Of a DNA stretch of 64,000 bases, positions 34,043 to 43,594 are shown one piece after another. Below the pieces are notes generated by a model, which saw nothing but the letters and a program-made list of their open reading frames with translations, was not told where the DNA came from and searched no databases. Each line of letters opens with the position of its first letter. The first letter of the stretch is position 1. The stretch lies in contig NZ_LMRR01000013.1 of the NCBI RefSeq assembly GCF_001426085.1, forward strand, positions 1 to 64,000. The letters run 5' to 3'. The position numbers and the translations under genes are program-made. Source of the stretch: Rhodococcus sp. Leaf278 (GTDB lineage Bacteria; Actinomycetota; Actinomycetes; Mycobacteriales; Mycobacteriaceae).

Positions 34043-35290
34043 ATGACCCCGAAGAACACGGACTCGGTCGATACCGAGTCGAAGAAGGACTCCCGATCGT
34101 TGGCCGGACTGCAGCGGTTCGGTCGCAGTCTCATGCTTCCCATTGCCGTTCTACCTGCTGCAGGAATCTTGCTCAGGCTCGGCCAAGACGACCTGCTGGG
34201 CAGATTCAGTGCGCTCGAGACCGCCGCCGCCGTCATCTCGGCCGCCGGTCAGGCTGTGTTCACCTGGCTTCCCCTGATCTTTGCCGTCGGTATTGCCATC
34301 GGCTGGGCCAAGAAGTCGGACGGCTCGACGGCGCTCGCTGCGGTCGTCGGCTACATGGTGATGAACGGAGTCTTCACGGCGATGTCACCGGTGGTGCTCG
34401 ACGGCAAGGTCGATGCCAACGGTGACCCGGCGGTGATCGACTACGGCGTTCTCGCGGGCATCGTCATCGGTCTGCTCTCGGCAATCCTCTGGCAGCGGTT
34501 CTACCGTCAGAAGTTGCCCGATTATCTCGGTTTCTTCAGCGGCCGCCGGCTGGTGCCGATCCTGACAGCGATCACCGGTCTCGTTGTCGCCGTCATCATG
34601 TCGTTCATCTACCCGCTCTTCTACAGTGCGCTCAACTGGGTCGGCAACACTGTCGCCGATCACAGCGTGGTGGGCAGCGGTATCTACGGATTCGCCAACC
34701 GCATGCTCATTCCGACCGGGCTGCACCACATTCTGAATTCCGTGGTCTGGTTCCTCGTCGGCGACTACCAGGATGCGAGCGGTCAGTTGGTGCGCGGCGA
34801 CCTCAACCGGTTCTTCGCCGGCGACCCGTCCGCTGGAGTGTTCATGACCGGATTCTTCCCGATCATGATGTTCGCACTTCCCGCGGCAGCATTCGCGATC
34901 TACCGCAATGCCAAGCCTTCCCAGAAGAAGATCGTCGGTGGAATCATGTTGTCCACCGGCCTGACTGCTTTCGTCACCGGAATCACCGAGCCGCTCGAGT
35001 ATTCGTTCATGTTCGTCGCCTGGCCGCTCTACATCATTCACGCGGTCCTGACCGGAACGTCGATGGCGCTGACCAATGCTCTCGGAATTCATGACGGATT
35101 CTTCTTCTCCGCGGGTGGTATCGATTACCTGCTCAACTACGGAATCGCCACCAAGGCATGGCTTTTGATCCCCATCGGTCTCGTGTACGCGGCGATCTAT
35201 TACGTGCTGTTCAGCTTCGTCATCAAGAAGTGGAACCTGCGTACCCCCGGTCGCGAGGACGACGTGGTGGCCGAACCGACCCAGGCATGA
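34043..35290 (+). CDS. nagE: PTS GlcNAc/glucose EIIC permease
   Basis: A 415-aa membrane permease of the glucose-GlcNAc PTS family with about ten helices. Visible marks: LQRFGRSLMLPIAVLPAAGI, FAVGIAIGWAKKSDGSTALA, GLHHILNSVVWFLVGDY, and the substrate loop FVTGITEPLEYSFMFVAWPL (conserved GITEPLEF-type motif). I start at ATG 34043 (GAGAAGG upstream); an ATG at 33980 lies close to the operator. nagA follows with an ATGA overlap, supporting GlcNAc as the sugar. Confidence 0.93.
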   Translation: MTPKNTDSVDTESKKDSRSLAGLQRFGRSLMLPIAVLPAAGILLRLGQDDLLGRFSALETAAAVISAAGQAVFTWLPLIFAVGIAIGWAKKSDGSTALAAVVGYMVMNGVFTAMSPVVLDGKVDANGDPAVIDYGVLAGIVIGLLSAILWQRFYRQKLPDYLGFFSGRRLVPILTAITGLVVAVIMSFIYPLFYSALNWVGNTVADHSVVGSGIYGFANRMLIPTGLHHILNSVVWFLVGDYQDASGQLVRGDLNRFFAGDPSAGVFMTGFFPIMMFALPAAAFAIYRNAKPSQKKIVGGIMLSTGLTAFVTGITEPLEYSFMFVAWPLYIIHAVLTGTSMALTNALGIHDGFFFSAGGIDYLLNYGIATKAWLLIPIGLVYAAIYYVLFSFVIKKWNLRTPGREDDVVAEPTQA

Positions 35291-36471
35291 CCGATTCGAT
35301 CTCGACGACGCTACGAGGGCGTGTCGTCACCGGTGAGGAAGTCATCGAGGACGGCGTGCTTGCACTGGCGGGAGATCGGATCTCGTGGGTGGGGCCCGCA
35401 CAACTCTGGACGGGAGATGCAGTACCGCAGTCTGATTCGACAATCCTGCCGGGTTTGGTCGATGTGCACTGTCACGGCGGTGCGGGGGCATCGTTCCCCG
35501 ATTCCGCAGCCGCCGATCTCATGACGGCGGTGCGGCATCACCGCTCCCGCGGCACCACGACGATGCTTGCCTCTCTGGTGTCGGCACCATCCGAACGGCT
35601 GATCGGGCAGACGTCGCTGTTGGCCGATCTGTACGAATCCGGTGATATCGCCGGGGTGCACGTCGAGGGTCCGTTTCTGTCGGTCGCCCGCTGCGGCGCA
35701 CAGGATCCGGGCTCGCTTCGCAGCGGTGACACCGGACTTCTGGCGGACATCATCGGCGCGGGCAGGGGAGCGGTCCGGTCGATGACTCTCGCACCGGAGG
35801 TCGACGGATTCGCCGCTGTTGCGCAGATCCTGAGAGAGAACGACATCGTGCCGAGCATCGGGCATACGGACGCCGACGCTCTGACCACCCGCCGCGGTAT
35901 CGAGATGCTGGGGGGCGGCCCGATCACGGCGACGCACCTGTTCAACGGAATGCCGACCTGGCACCACCGAGCACCCGGGCCTGTGAGCGAATGTCTGGCC
36001 GCCGCGGCGCGCGGAGGCATGGTGCTCGAATTGATCGGAGACGGAGTACATCTCGCCGACGAGACGGTGCGCGCGGTATTCGATCTCGTCGGCGGTACGC
36101 AGATCGCGCTGGTGTCCGACGCGATGGCCGCCGCCGGTATGGTCGACGGCCGCTATCGACTCGGGCCTTTGGACGTGACCGTCCAGCACTCGGTCGCACG
36201 ACTCTCTCGTGGCGCCGATCCGGAGACAGCACCGATCGCGGGTGGAACCGCGACGGTATTGGACCTGGTGCGCCGGGCCGTGCAGGACGCCGGTGTGCCG
36301 CTGGTCGAGGCGGTGCGGGCGGGGTCGTCGACACCGGCGACGACGATCGGTCTGGGTTCGGACATCGGTTGTCTCCAGCCGGGAATGCGAGCCGACGTGC
36401 TGGTGGTCGACGGGACATTCGAGCCGGTGCAGGTCATCAGGGGCGGAATCGCGATAGAGGAGGACAGCTAG
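35287..36471 (+). CDS. nagA: N-acetylglucosamine-6-phosphate deacetylase
   Basis: A 394-aa amidohydrolase that deacetylates GlcNAc-6-P to glucosamine-6-P. The metal site shows in PGLVDVHCHGGAGASFPDS, GVHVEGPFLS, SIGHTDADA, ATHLFNGM and ELIGDGVHL; the catalytic Asp is in LVSDAMAAAGM. The ATG overlaps the EIIC stop. nagB follows with no gap (stop at 36471, ATG at 36472), making a compact uptake-to-fructose-6-phosphate operon. Confidence 0.95.
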   Translation: MTDSISTTLRGRVVTGEEVIEDGVLALAGDRISWVGPAQLWTGDAVPQSDSTILPGLVDVHCHGGAGASFPDSAAADLMTAVRHHRSRGTTTMLASLVSAPSERLIGQTSLLADLYESGDIAGVHVEGPFLSVARCGAQDPGSLRSGDTGLLADIIGAGRGAVRSMTLAPEVDGFAAVAQILRENDIVPSIGHTDADALTTRRGIEMLGGGPITATHLFNGMPTWHHRAPGPVSECLAAAARGGMVLELIGDGVHLADETVRAVFDLVGGTQIALVSDAMAAAGMVDGRYRLGPLDVTVQHSVARLSRGADPETAPIAGGTATVLDLVRRAVQDAGVPLVEAVRAGSSTPATTIGLGSDIGCLQPGMRADVLVVDGTFEPVQVIRGGIAIEEDS

Positions 36472-37260
36472 ATGGAGATCGTGATCCTCGACGGAGTGGA
36501 CGCGGTGGATCGAACAGCCGCCGACATCGTCGAGCGAACAGTTCGGGCAACACAAAAATCCACTCCCGTACTTGGCTTGGCTACCGGATCCACGCCGGTG
36601 GGCACCTATCGCGAACTGGCGAGACGTCACCGAGACGAGGGGCTGTCTCTCTCGCACTGTCGAGCGTTTCTGCTCGACGAGTACATCGGTCTCGCGAGAA
36701 GTGCCGAGCAGTCGTACTTTTCGTTCATTCGGGAGAACTTCGTCGACCACGTCGATCTGGACGACGCCGCGGTGTTCTCACCCGACGGCGAAGCGCACGA
36801 CATCGAGGCAGAGGCGCAGCGCTACGACGCGGCGATTGCGGAAGCGGGCGGCATCGATGTTCAGATCCTGGGAATCGGCACCGACGGACACATCGGCTTC
36901 AACGAGCCCGGATCGTCGCTGCGATCCAGGACCCGAGTGAAGACGCTTACCGAACAGACCCGTACCGACAATGCCCGCTTCTTCGACTCGCCCAATGCTG
37001 TGCCGCATCACGTACTGACGCAGGGCCTGGGCACCATCGACGAGGCGCGCCACCTCGTCTTGATTGCGACCGGCGAGTCGAAGGCAGAAGCGGTGGCCGC
37101 TGCCGTCGAGGGCCCGTTGTCGGCTCACTGCCCGGCGTCGGTGATTCAGTGGCACCCGCACGTGAGCGTGCTGTTGGACAACGCTGCGGCGTCGTCGCTG
37201 GCTCTCGCCGACTACTACCGATACGCCTACGCCAACAAGCCTCGGTGGCAACACTTGTGA
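36472..37260 (+). CDS. nagB: Glucosamine-6-phosphate deaminase
   Basis: A 262-aa aldose-ketose isomerase/deaminase that turns glucosamine-6-P into fructose-6-P and ammonia. The motifs are LGLATGSTPVGTYRELARRH, AFLLDEYIGL (catalytic Asp), ILGIGTDGHIGFNEPGSSLR (His and Glu of the active site) and TGESKAEAV. The length matches the family's 266. It is the last gene in the EIIC-nagA-nagB operon and converges with the shikimate dehydrogenase-like gene. Confidence 0.96.
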   Translation: MEIVILDGVDAVDRTAADIVERTVRATQKSTPVLGLATGSTPVGTYRELARRHRDEGLSLSHCRAFLLDEYIGLARSAEQSYFSFIRENFVDHVDLDDAAVFSPDGEAHDIEAEAQRYDAAIAEAGGIDVQILGIGTDGHIGFNEPGSSLRSRTRVKTLTEQTRTDNARFFDSPNAVPHHVLTQGLGTIDEARHLVLIATGESKAEAVAAAVEGPLSAHCPASVIQWHPHVSVLLDNAAASSLALADYYRYAYANKPRWQHL

Positions 37261-37261
37261 A

Positions 37262-38089
37262 TCAGCTGCGGGCAAACTCCGATGCGCGGGTGATCTGTTC
37301 GTCCGACGGCCGGACGCCGGTGTAGAGGACGAATTGCTCGGCCGCTTGCAGGGCAATGACTTCGGCACCGGTGATGACAGGCTTGCCGGCCGCTCGGGCC
37401 GCCACGATCAGCGGTGTTTCCGATGGCATGGCGACCACGTCGAACACAGCCTGCGCCGCACCGATCTGTTCGTCGGTGAACGGCATGGAATCGGCTCCGG
37501 GACCTCCGGCCATGCCTAGCGGGGTGACGTTCACCAACAGATCCGCGGCCACTGCCTCGGCAGACCATTCGTAGCCGTAGTTCTCGGCCAGGGCGGGACC
37601 GGTGCGCGCGTTACGGGCAACGACGGTGCCGCGGGTGAAACCCGAATCTCGCAGTGCTGCAACAACAGCCTTCGCCATGCCGCCGCTGCCGGTGACGGCC
37701 ACCGAGAAATCGGATGAGACGGAGTGCGTAGCCAGCAGATTCGCTACGGCCTGGTAGTCCGTGTTGTAGGCGTGCAGAACGCCGCCCTCGTTGACGATGG
37801 TGTTGACGGATTCGATGGCGCTCGCCGACTCGTGCATCACGTCGACCAGTTCGATGACGTCTTCCTTGAACGGCATGGAGACGGCGCAGCCTCGAATGCC
37901 CAGCGCGCGTACGCCTCCTACGGCGGCCGCAAGATCGGTGGTGGTGAATGCCTTGTAGACGAAGTTCAGGCCCAACTCGTCGTACAGGTAGTTGTGGAAG
38001 CGTGTTCCGAAGTTGCTCGGTCGGCCGGACAGAGACATGCAGAGCTGGGTCTCACGGTTGAGAAAGCTGCGCGACGGTGCCGTTGACAT
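37262..38089 (-). CDS. Shikimate 5-dehydrogenase-like protein
   Basis: A 275-aa protein of the AroE family. The substrate-binding Lys is in CAVSMPFKEDVIELVD and the Asp in HAYNTDYQAV. The Rossmann motif is AVTGSGGMAKAVVAALRDSG, and GVTPLGMAGG-like NVTPLGMAGGPGADS also fits. The canonical GVNVTxP and NTDxxG are shifted to SMPFK and NTDYQA, so it may be a non-canonical paralogue using shikimate, quinate or another hydroxyacid rather than the main biosynthetic AroE. The ATG at 38089 is taken. Confidence 0.82.
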   Translation of the reverse strand: MSTAPSRSFLNRETQLCMSLSGRPSNFGTRFHNYLYDELGLNFVYKAFTTTDLAAAVGGVRALGIRGCAVSMPFKEDVIELVDVMHESASAIESVNTIVNEGGVLHAYNTDYQAVANLLATHSVSSDFSVAVTGSGGMAKAVVAALRDSGFTRGTVVARNARTGPALAENYGYEWSAEAVAADLLVNVTPLGMAGGPGADSMPFTDEQIGAAQAVFDVVAMPSETPLIVAARAAGKPVITGAEVIALQAAEQFVLYTGVRPSDEQITRASEFARS

Positions 38090-38099
38090 TCGGATCACC

Positions 38100-38828
38100 T
38101 TACGCCGCGCACGTTGTTGCAACCGATTGGAGAACGCCACGATCGGCCTCGGTGATCGGTAGTTCGTACTGCGCGGCCACCGTGAGGTACTTGCCCGCGT
38201 AGAAGCAGTGGTAGGCCGGGTTCGGTGGCATCCAATCCGACGGTGTCTTATCGCTTTTCGATTGATTGTCGGGCCCGTTGACGGCCAGCAACTCGAACGA
38301 GACATCATTCGCGAACAGAACGCGCTTGTCCGGCGGCCACGCGTGCGCGCCCATGTCCCATGCTGCGGCGAGGGGGTAAACATGATCGATCTGGACCGCG
38401 CTTCCATCGGACTTGGTGAACTGCAACCGCTCACCGGAGTACGGGTCTGCGAGCGAACCCGACAGGACCACACAGTCGCGGGTGCCTGCCCGGAACTCGA
38501 TCTCCGTCATCGACAGAGCCAGTACGTTGTCGCGGGTGCCGCACCCGTCGTGGCCGCCCGGCCCGTCGTAATCGTCCGTCCAGGCGGGTCCGAACACGCA
38601 GCCTTCGCCGCTCTTGCATCCACGCTCGTACCCGAGGGCGTCGGGCCGGGCGGCAACCACTCGAACCTGGTCCAGCAACTGCTCGATCTGTACCCGGGTG
38701 GGGCTGCCAGGTGCAGGCGCGGCAGGGGTGAAACCCGGGATGACGGATCGGTCGCACGATCCGAACGCCGCCATCACCACCGCAGCGATCACCAGCACCG
38801 CCGCTACCCACAGTTTTCTCACACGCAT
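38100..38828 (-). CDS. Secreted HNH endonuclease family protein (DUF1524-like)
   Basis: A 242-aa protein with an N-terminal signal (MRVRKLWVAAVLVIAAVVMA; the following Cys gives a weak lipobox, FGSC). The nuclease core is VQIDHVYPLAAAWDMGAHAW followed by LLAVNGPDNQSKSDKTPSDW, with the DHv-N-N-K-S layout of DUF1524/HNH proteins; a Cys pair near GCVFGPAW and GCGTRDN may hold disulfides. Actinobacteria often secrete such nucleases. The role could be nutrient scavenging or competition. Start: ATG 38828. Confidence 0.85.
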   Translation of the reverse strand: MRVRKLWVAAVLVIAAVVMAAFGSCDRSVIPGFTPAAPAPGSPTRVQIEQLLDQVRVVAARPDALGYERGCKSGEGCVFGPAWTDDYDGPGGHDGCGTRDNVLALSMTEIEFRAGTRDCVVLSGSLADPYSGERLQFTKSDGSAVQIDHVYPLAAAWDMGAHAWPPDKRVLFANDVSFELLAVNGPDNQSKSDKTPSDWMPPNPAYHCFYAGKYLTVAAQYELPITEADRGVLQSVATTCAA

Positions 38829-38917
38829 CCCATCATCGATCGTCCACCGTCGGCCCCCGCGGCAGCATTATGTCGGTCCGTACCGACACGCTGCGGAATC
38901 CGGTTCTCAGGCGGGAT

Positions 38918-39823
38918 TCAGCGAACTTCGACGACGACCTTGCCGAGTAGATGCCCGTTCTCGACGAGGGCGAGGGCCTCACCTGCGCGGTCGAGCGGGA
39001 ACACGTTGTCGATGCGCGGGTTCAGCACGCCCGACGCGGTCAGCTCTGCCAACCGTGCAAAGGCGGCGGTCGTGCGATCGCGAGCGACTCCTGAACCACC
39101 CCACTCGGATGCCAGCACCGGATCTGCGACGCTCACGATCGGTGTCCCGGACCGGGCGGCAGTCGCTGCCCCACGCAACGTCTCTCCGCCGACGAGATCG
39201 ACGATGGCGTCCACCGGCTGGGTGACGGCGGCGGAGGTATCACTGCCGGAGACGAAAAATCGGGCACCGAGGCTCTCGATCCACTCCCGTTTGCCGTCGC
39301 TCGCCACTGCTACGACTGCGATACCGTCCGCCCGAGCGAGTTGCAGCACGGCCGAGCCGACACCGCCGCCCGCGCCGAGCACGAGAACGGTATCGCCCGA
39401 ACTTCTGGCCAACTGGCGCAGCGCGTCGTACGCGGTTCCCGCCGCGACCGGCAAGGTGGCCGCCGCGGCCCAGGAGACCGTCTCGGGCTTGTGCGCGGTA
39501 CTCGATGCGTTGAACACGGTGTACTGCGCGTAACTGCCGTGTCCCGACGCGGTTGCCCCGAATACGTGGTCGCCCACCGAAAAGTCGGTCACACCGGTGC
39601 CGATATCGACTACGGTGCCCGATGCTTCCCGCCCGAGCACGGCAGGCAGAGTGATCTGCACCGTGTCTTTGCGGGTGCCTTTCCGCACCTTCCAATCTGC
39701 GGGATTCACACCGGCCGCGTGTACCGCGACGAGAATCTGGCCCGGTCCGGGCTCGGCAACGGGGAACTCGAGGAGGGACTCGGTTTCGGGTCCGCCGTAT
39801 TCGCTGAAGCCGTACGCGATCAT
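38918..39823 (-). CDS. NADP-dependent MDR oxidoreductase (quinone reductase-like)
   Basis: A 301-aa medium-chain dehydrogenase/reductase without zinc ligands. The N-lobe has VHAAGVNPADWKVRKGT, and the cofactor motif is VLVLGAGGGVGSAVLQLARA. LGREASGTVVDIGTGVTDFS is the typical QOR-like region. It probably reduces quinones or enones with NADPH. The ATG at 39823 is used; the extra 12 codons upstream look unlike coding sequence. Confidence 0.88.
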   Translation of the reverse strand: MIAYGFSEYGGPETESLLEFPVAEPGPGQILVAVHAAGVNPADWKVRKGTRKDTVQITLPAVLGREASGTVVDIGTGVTDFSVGDHVFGATASGHGSYAQYTVFNASSTAHKPETVSWAAAATLPVAAGTAYDALRQLARSSGDTVLVLGAGGGVGSAVLQLARADGIAVVAVASDGKREWIESLGARFFVSGSDTSAAVTQPVDAIVDLVGGETLRGAATAARSGTPIVSVADPVLASEWGGSGVARDRTTAAFARLAELTASGVLNPRIDNVFPLDRAGEALALVENGHLLGKVVVEVR

Positions 39824-39926
39824 GAGACCACTGTGCCTTATTTTCGAACCGATCGGCACCGTGCGGAGTGGCTTCGTCCGGCTGCCTCACCGAGGTGATG
39901 TCGGTGCGTCCTGGTTGGATGGACCG

Positions 39927-42764
39927 ATGTTGCACGGTCTGTGGTCTCCCGGTGCCGGGCTGATGCTGTGGGACGACGAGATCACCACCGGTGACGAGCC
40001 CGACCTGCCCTCGGCTCATGCGCAGGTGCTCACAAGAACGTTTCGGCATCGTGCTGCGGTGTCGTTTCCGGCAGCCGGACCTGGTGCGACCGCCCAGGCC
40101 CCGGTGCAGATTCCGGCCATCGCGCTCGCGCCGCACGACGCGGCAGACCTGCTGTTGCGAACGCCGTCCGATCACGCGCTGATCTCCGGCGACCTACGTT
40201 TTCTGGCGCACGTCACGCGTGGAATCGAACGATGGGTCCGCGGTGGGCGGGTTGTTCCTGCGCTGAAGCTGATCGACGGGCAGTGGTGGCCACGGTGGCG
40301 TCTGGTCGGCGGCGAACGTCAGCGAGCCTGGCTCAGCGAACTTTCCGTGTCGATGCCGTCGGTGCAGCGAGCGAACGAGCGACCGAGAAAGATCCTCGAC
40401 GACATGGTCGACGAGCTCACCGATCCGATCGTCAGATCGCTTCTCGGCAGGCCCGACTCGGAACATCCGCTGCTGTCCGCGTTGGTTCGTGACGACCCGT
40501 ACAGCGATGGCACTCAGCAGATCTCGACCCTGTTGGACAAGTGGCGGGCAAGCCTCACCGTCGACGAGCCGTCTCTGGTGTTGCGTCTGCTCGAACCCGA
40601 TGACGAGGCCGACGCCGAGACCTACGCCGACACCGACGAGTCGGCGGAGTCGTTCTGGACCTTGCAGGTGTGTTTGCGGGCAGACGGCGAAGCTCCGCGG
40701 CCGGTTCCGATGAGCCGCAAGGTCGATGCCACACTGCTGTCGATCGCCGTGCGCAAACTCGGCGAGGCAGTCGCCGCATACCCGAGGCTGCGTGATGTGC
40801 CGTCCCAGGAAGGCACCCTGGATCTGTTGCTCCCCACCTCGGTCGTCATCGATCTGGTCGAACACGGTGCGATGGCGCTACAGTCCACCGGCACAACGGT
40901 GTTGCTCCCGCGGGCCTGGACCAGGCTGGACCCATCGATGAGGTTGCGCGTCGAGTCACCTGCAGTGACCAAAGCGGCCGCGGATCGCGCGGTCGGCATG
41001 GACGAGCTGGTGTCCTACGACTGGCAGCTCCAACTGGGCGACATGGTGCTCACCGAAGCGGAGATGAACAGGCTCGCTGTCTCGAAGGGTGACCTGGTTC
41101 GGCTTCGTGGTCAGTGGGTGTTGGCCGACGGCGGTCAGCTCGCACGAGCAGCGAAGTACGTCGCAGAGCATCACGGCGACGGAACCGCGTTGAGCACGCT
41201 GATGCGGGAGATGACGCTGGCCGACCCGCCGCCTGCCCCGGTCCAGGACATCCGGGCCACCGGCTGGGCGGCCACGCTGCTCGAGCCCGGCGCAGTACCG
41301 GAGACGATCCCCGTGCCCGACGGCGTCGACGCAGTGCTCCGGCCCTATCAGCAGCGGGGACTCGACTGGCTCGCGTTCATGAGCCGGCTCGGTCTCGGGG
41401 CGGTGCTCGCCGACGACATGGGTCTGGGCAAAACACTGCAGGTGCTCACACTCCTTGCCCACGAACAACATCCGAAGCCGACGCTGCTGGTGGCACCGAT
41501 GTCGGTGGTGGGCAACTGGCAACGCGAGGCCGCGAAGTTCACGCCTGCACTTCGGGTCCTCGTGCACCACGGCCCGGCTCGGTCGAAGGGCGACGATCTC
41601 GACCGAGAGATCGCCCAGCACGACCTGATCGTCACCACCTATGCACTGATGGCAAAGGACCGCGCGCAGCTGTCGGAACAGATGTGGCGACGAGTGGTAC
41701 TCGACGAGGCGCAGCACATCAAGAACGCCGGCACAGTTCAAGCGAAGGCAGCGCTCGCCATCCCCGCGGAACACAAGCTGGCCCTCACCGGCACGCCCGT
41801 GGAGAACCGCCTCGACGAGCTCAGATCCATTCTCGATTTCGCCAATCCGGGAATGTTGGGAAGGCCGTCCGATTTCCGGAAGCGGTTCTCGGTGCCGATC
41901 GAGCGTGAGAACGACGAGAACGCCGTCTCACGTCTGCGGGCCATCACGTCGCCGTTCATTCTGCGACGGGTCAAGACCGATCCGACGGTCATCTCGGATC
42001 TGCCCGAGAAGAACGAGATGACGGTGCGCGCCAACCTCACCGCCGAGCAGGCTGCGCTGTACAAGGCTGTCGTCGACGAGATGATGGCGCAGATTGCCGA
42101 TGCGAAGGGTATGAAACGCAAGGGTGCCGTCCTCTCCGCACTCACTCGACTCAAGCAGGTGTGCAACCACCCGGCCCATTTTCTGTCCGACGGATCGTCG
42201 GTGCTGAAGAGAGGTCAGCACCGGTCCGGCAAGATCGGGCTGGTCGAGGACATGCTCGATTCGATTCTGGGCGACAACGAAAAGGTGTTGTTGTTCACTC
42301 AGTTCAGAGAGTTCGGCGAGCTCGTGGCACCGTATTTCGCCGATCGTTTCGGAGCCGAGGTGCCGTTTCTGCACGGCGGAGTGAGCAAGACCAAGCGCGA
42401 TGCGATGGTGGAGAGGTTCCAGGGCGACGACGGTCCACCGATCATGATGCTCTCGCTGAAGGCGGGTGGTACCGGGCTCAATCTCACTGCCGCGAATCAC
42501 GTTGTGCACCTGGACCGGTGGTGGAACCCGGCGGTCGAGAACCAAGCGACGGACCGGGCCTTCCGCATCGGACAGCGTAAGAACGTCGAGGTACGCAAGC
42601 TGTTGTGTGTCGGGACGGTGGAGGAACGAATCGACTCGATGCTCGTCTCGAAACAGGGCCTGGCAGATCTGGCGGTGGGCACCGGGGAGAGCTGGGTGAC
42701 CGAAATGGATACCGCGGAACTGCAGGAGCTGTTCCGGCTCAGCGAAGATGCGGTGGGTGAGTGA
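39927..42764 (+). CDS. SNF2-family DEAD/DEAH-like helicase
   Basis: A 945-aa Swi2/Snf2-type translocase. The N-terminal 470 residues are an actinobacterial SNF2 N-terminal region (starts MLHGLWSPGAGLMLWDDEIT). Motor: Q/I motif LRPYQQRGLDWLAFM, Walker A with Lys502 in ADDMGLGKTLQ, DEAQ at 593-596 (VLDEAQHIKN), LTGTPVENRLDELRSILDF, then the C-terminal lobe with HGGVSKTKRDAMVERF, LKAGGTGLNLTAANHVVHLD and QATDRAFRIGQ at about 873-883. All motifs intact. It overlaps the SWIM gene by one codon (TGATG). It should move along double-stranded DNA, displacing proteins. Confidence 0.93.
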   Translation: MLHGLWSPGAGLMLWDDEITTGDEPDLPSAHAQVLTRTFRHRAAVSFPAAGPGATAQAPVQIPAIALAPHDAADLLLRTPSDHALISGDLRFLAHVTRGIERWVRGGRVVPALKLIDGQWWPRWRLVGGERQRAWLSELSVSMPSVQRANERPRKILDDMVDELTDPIVRSLLGRPDSEHPLLSALVRDDPYSDGTQQISTLLDKWRASLTVDEPSLVLRLLEPDDEADAETYADTDESAESFWTLQVCLRADGEAPRPVPMSRKVDATLLSIAVRKLGEAVAAYPRLRDVPSQEGTLDLLLPTSVVIDLVEHGAMALQSTGTTVLLPRAWTRLDPSMRLRVESPAVTKAAADRAVGMDELVSYDWQLQLGDMVLTEAEMNRLAVSKGDLVRLRGQWVLADGGQLARAAKYVAEHHGDGTALSTLMREMTLADPPPAPVQDIRATGWAATLLEPGAVPETIPVPDGVDAVLRPYQQRGLDWLAFMSRLGLGAVLADDMGLGKTLQVLTLLAHEQHPKPTLLVAPMSVVGNWQREAAKFTPALRVLVHHGPARSKGDDLDREIAQHDLIVTTYALMAKDRAQLSEQMWRRVVLDEAQHIKNAGTVQAKAALAIPAEHKLALTGTPVENRLDELRSILDFANPGMLGRPSDFRKRFSVPIERENDENAVSRLRAITSPFILRRVKTDPTVISDLPEKNEMTVRANLTAEQAALYKAVVDEMMAQIADAKGMKRKGAVLSALTRLKQVCNHPAHFLSDGSSVLKRGQHRSGKIGLVEDMLDSILGDNEKVLLFTQFREFGELVAPYFADRFGAEVPFLHGGVSKTKRDAMVERFQGDDGPPIMMLSLKAGGTGLNLTAANHVVHLDRWWNPAVENQATDRAFRIGQRKNVEVRKLLCVGTVEERIDSMLVSKQGLADLAVGTGESWVTEMDTAELQELFRLSEDAVGE

Positions 42765-43516
42765 TGGTCGACTTCTCGCAGTACGGAAAGCGCCGAAAAG
42801 CCAAGGGCGGCATCGAGTCCCGAAACAAGCGCGGAGCCTTCGGGCAGACGTGGTGGGGTAGGCACTTCGTTGCTGCGATGGAGGACCTTGCCGATCCTGG
42901 TCGTATCGCGCGGGGGAGAACGTATGCGCGTCAGGGGCAGGTTCTCACTCTCGGCGTCGAACGTGGGCAGATCTACGGCGAGGTGCAGGGCAGCCAGCTC
43001 GAGCCGTTCTCGGCCTCGGTCACCGTCGAACCGCTGACCTCGGGTGAAGTGGACGCGCTCGTCGCTCGGGTGAGATCGAATCCCGGGATGCTGGCCGAAT
43101 TGGCGTCGAATGCCATTCCGCAGGCGTTGGCCTCGATGTTGCTGCCGCACGACAAGGGCCAGCTCGATTTCGATTGCACGTGCCCCGACGACGGGTGGCC
43201 GTGCAAGCACGCGGCGGCGCTGATGTACATCGCAGCCGAACACATCGACGCGTCCGCGGCGACCATTCTGACCCTGCGTGGAGTGGACCTCGACCAGCTG
43301 ATCGAGGGCGTGGGCGATGGAGGCGACGACGTCGATGCCGACGACTGGTTCGCCGATCGTGCGTCCTTCCCCGACCTTCCGCAGGTGACGTTCGCGCCCG
43401 CGATGGAGGATCTCGACCCGCTGATCCTGCGTCGGGTCTTTCGCGCCGACGGATCGCCCGAGGCGGAGGTCAGCCGAGCGTGCGCCGATCTGAGGCAGTT
43501 CTACGACCGGATGTGA
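42764..43516 (+). CDS. SWIM zinc-finger protein
   Basis: A 250-aa protein whose centre holds the SWIM motif: C138, C140, C147 and H149 in FDCTCPDDGWPCKHAAALMY. Before it is a basic N-terminus (QYGKRRKAKGGIESRNKRGA) and an RTYARQGQVLTLGVE segment typical of SWIM-domain proteins. The rest is acidic. SWIM domains bind DNA or protein, often in recombination factors. It is translationally coupled to the SNF2 helicase, and this pair recurs in actinobacteria. I expect the two to act together on DNA. Confidence 0.9.
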   Translation: MVDFSQYGKRRKAKGGIESRNKRGAFGQTWWGRHFVAAMEDLADPGRIARGRTYARQGQVLTLGVERGQIYGEVQGSQLEPFSASVTVEPLTSGEVDALVARVRSNPGMLAELASNAIPQALASMLLPHDKGQLDFDCTCPDDGWPCKHAAALMYIAAEHIDASAATILTLRGVDLDQLIEGVGDGGDDVDADDWFADRASFPDLPQVTFAPAMEDLDPLILRRVFRADGSPEAEVSRACADLRQFYDRM

Positions 43517-43594
43517 ACGGATCTGGACTTACGTGGACATCCGACTATAGGATGGGCGTACTTCAATTTCCAGGCTCCAGGACGGACTGATTCC

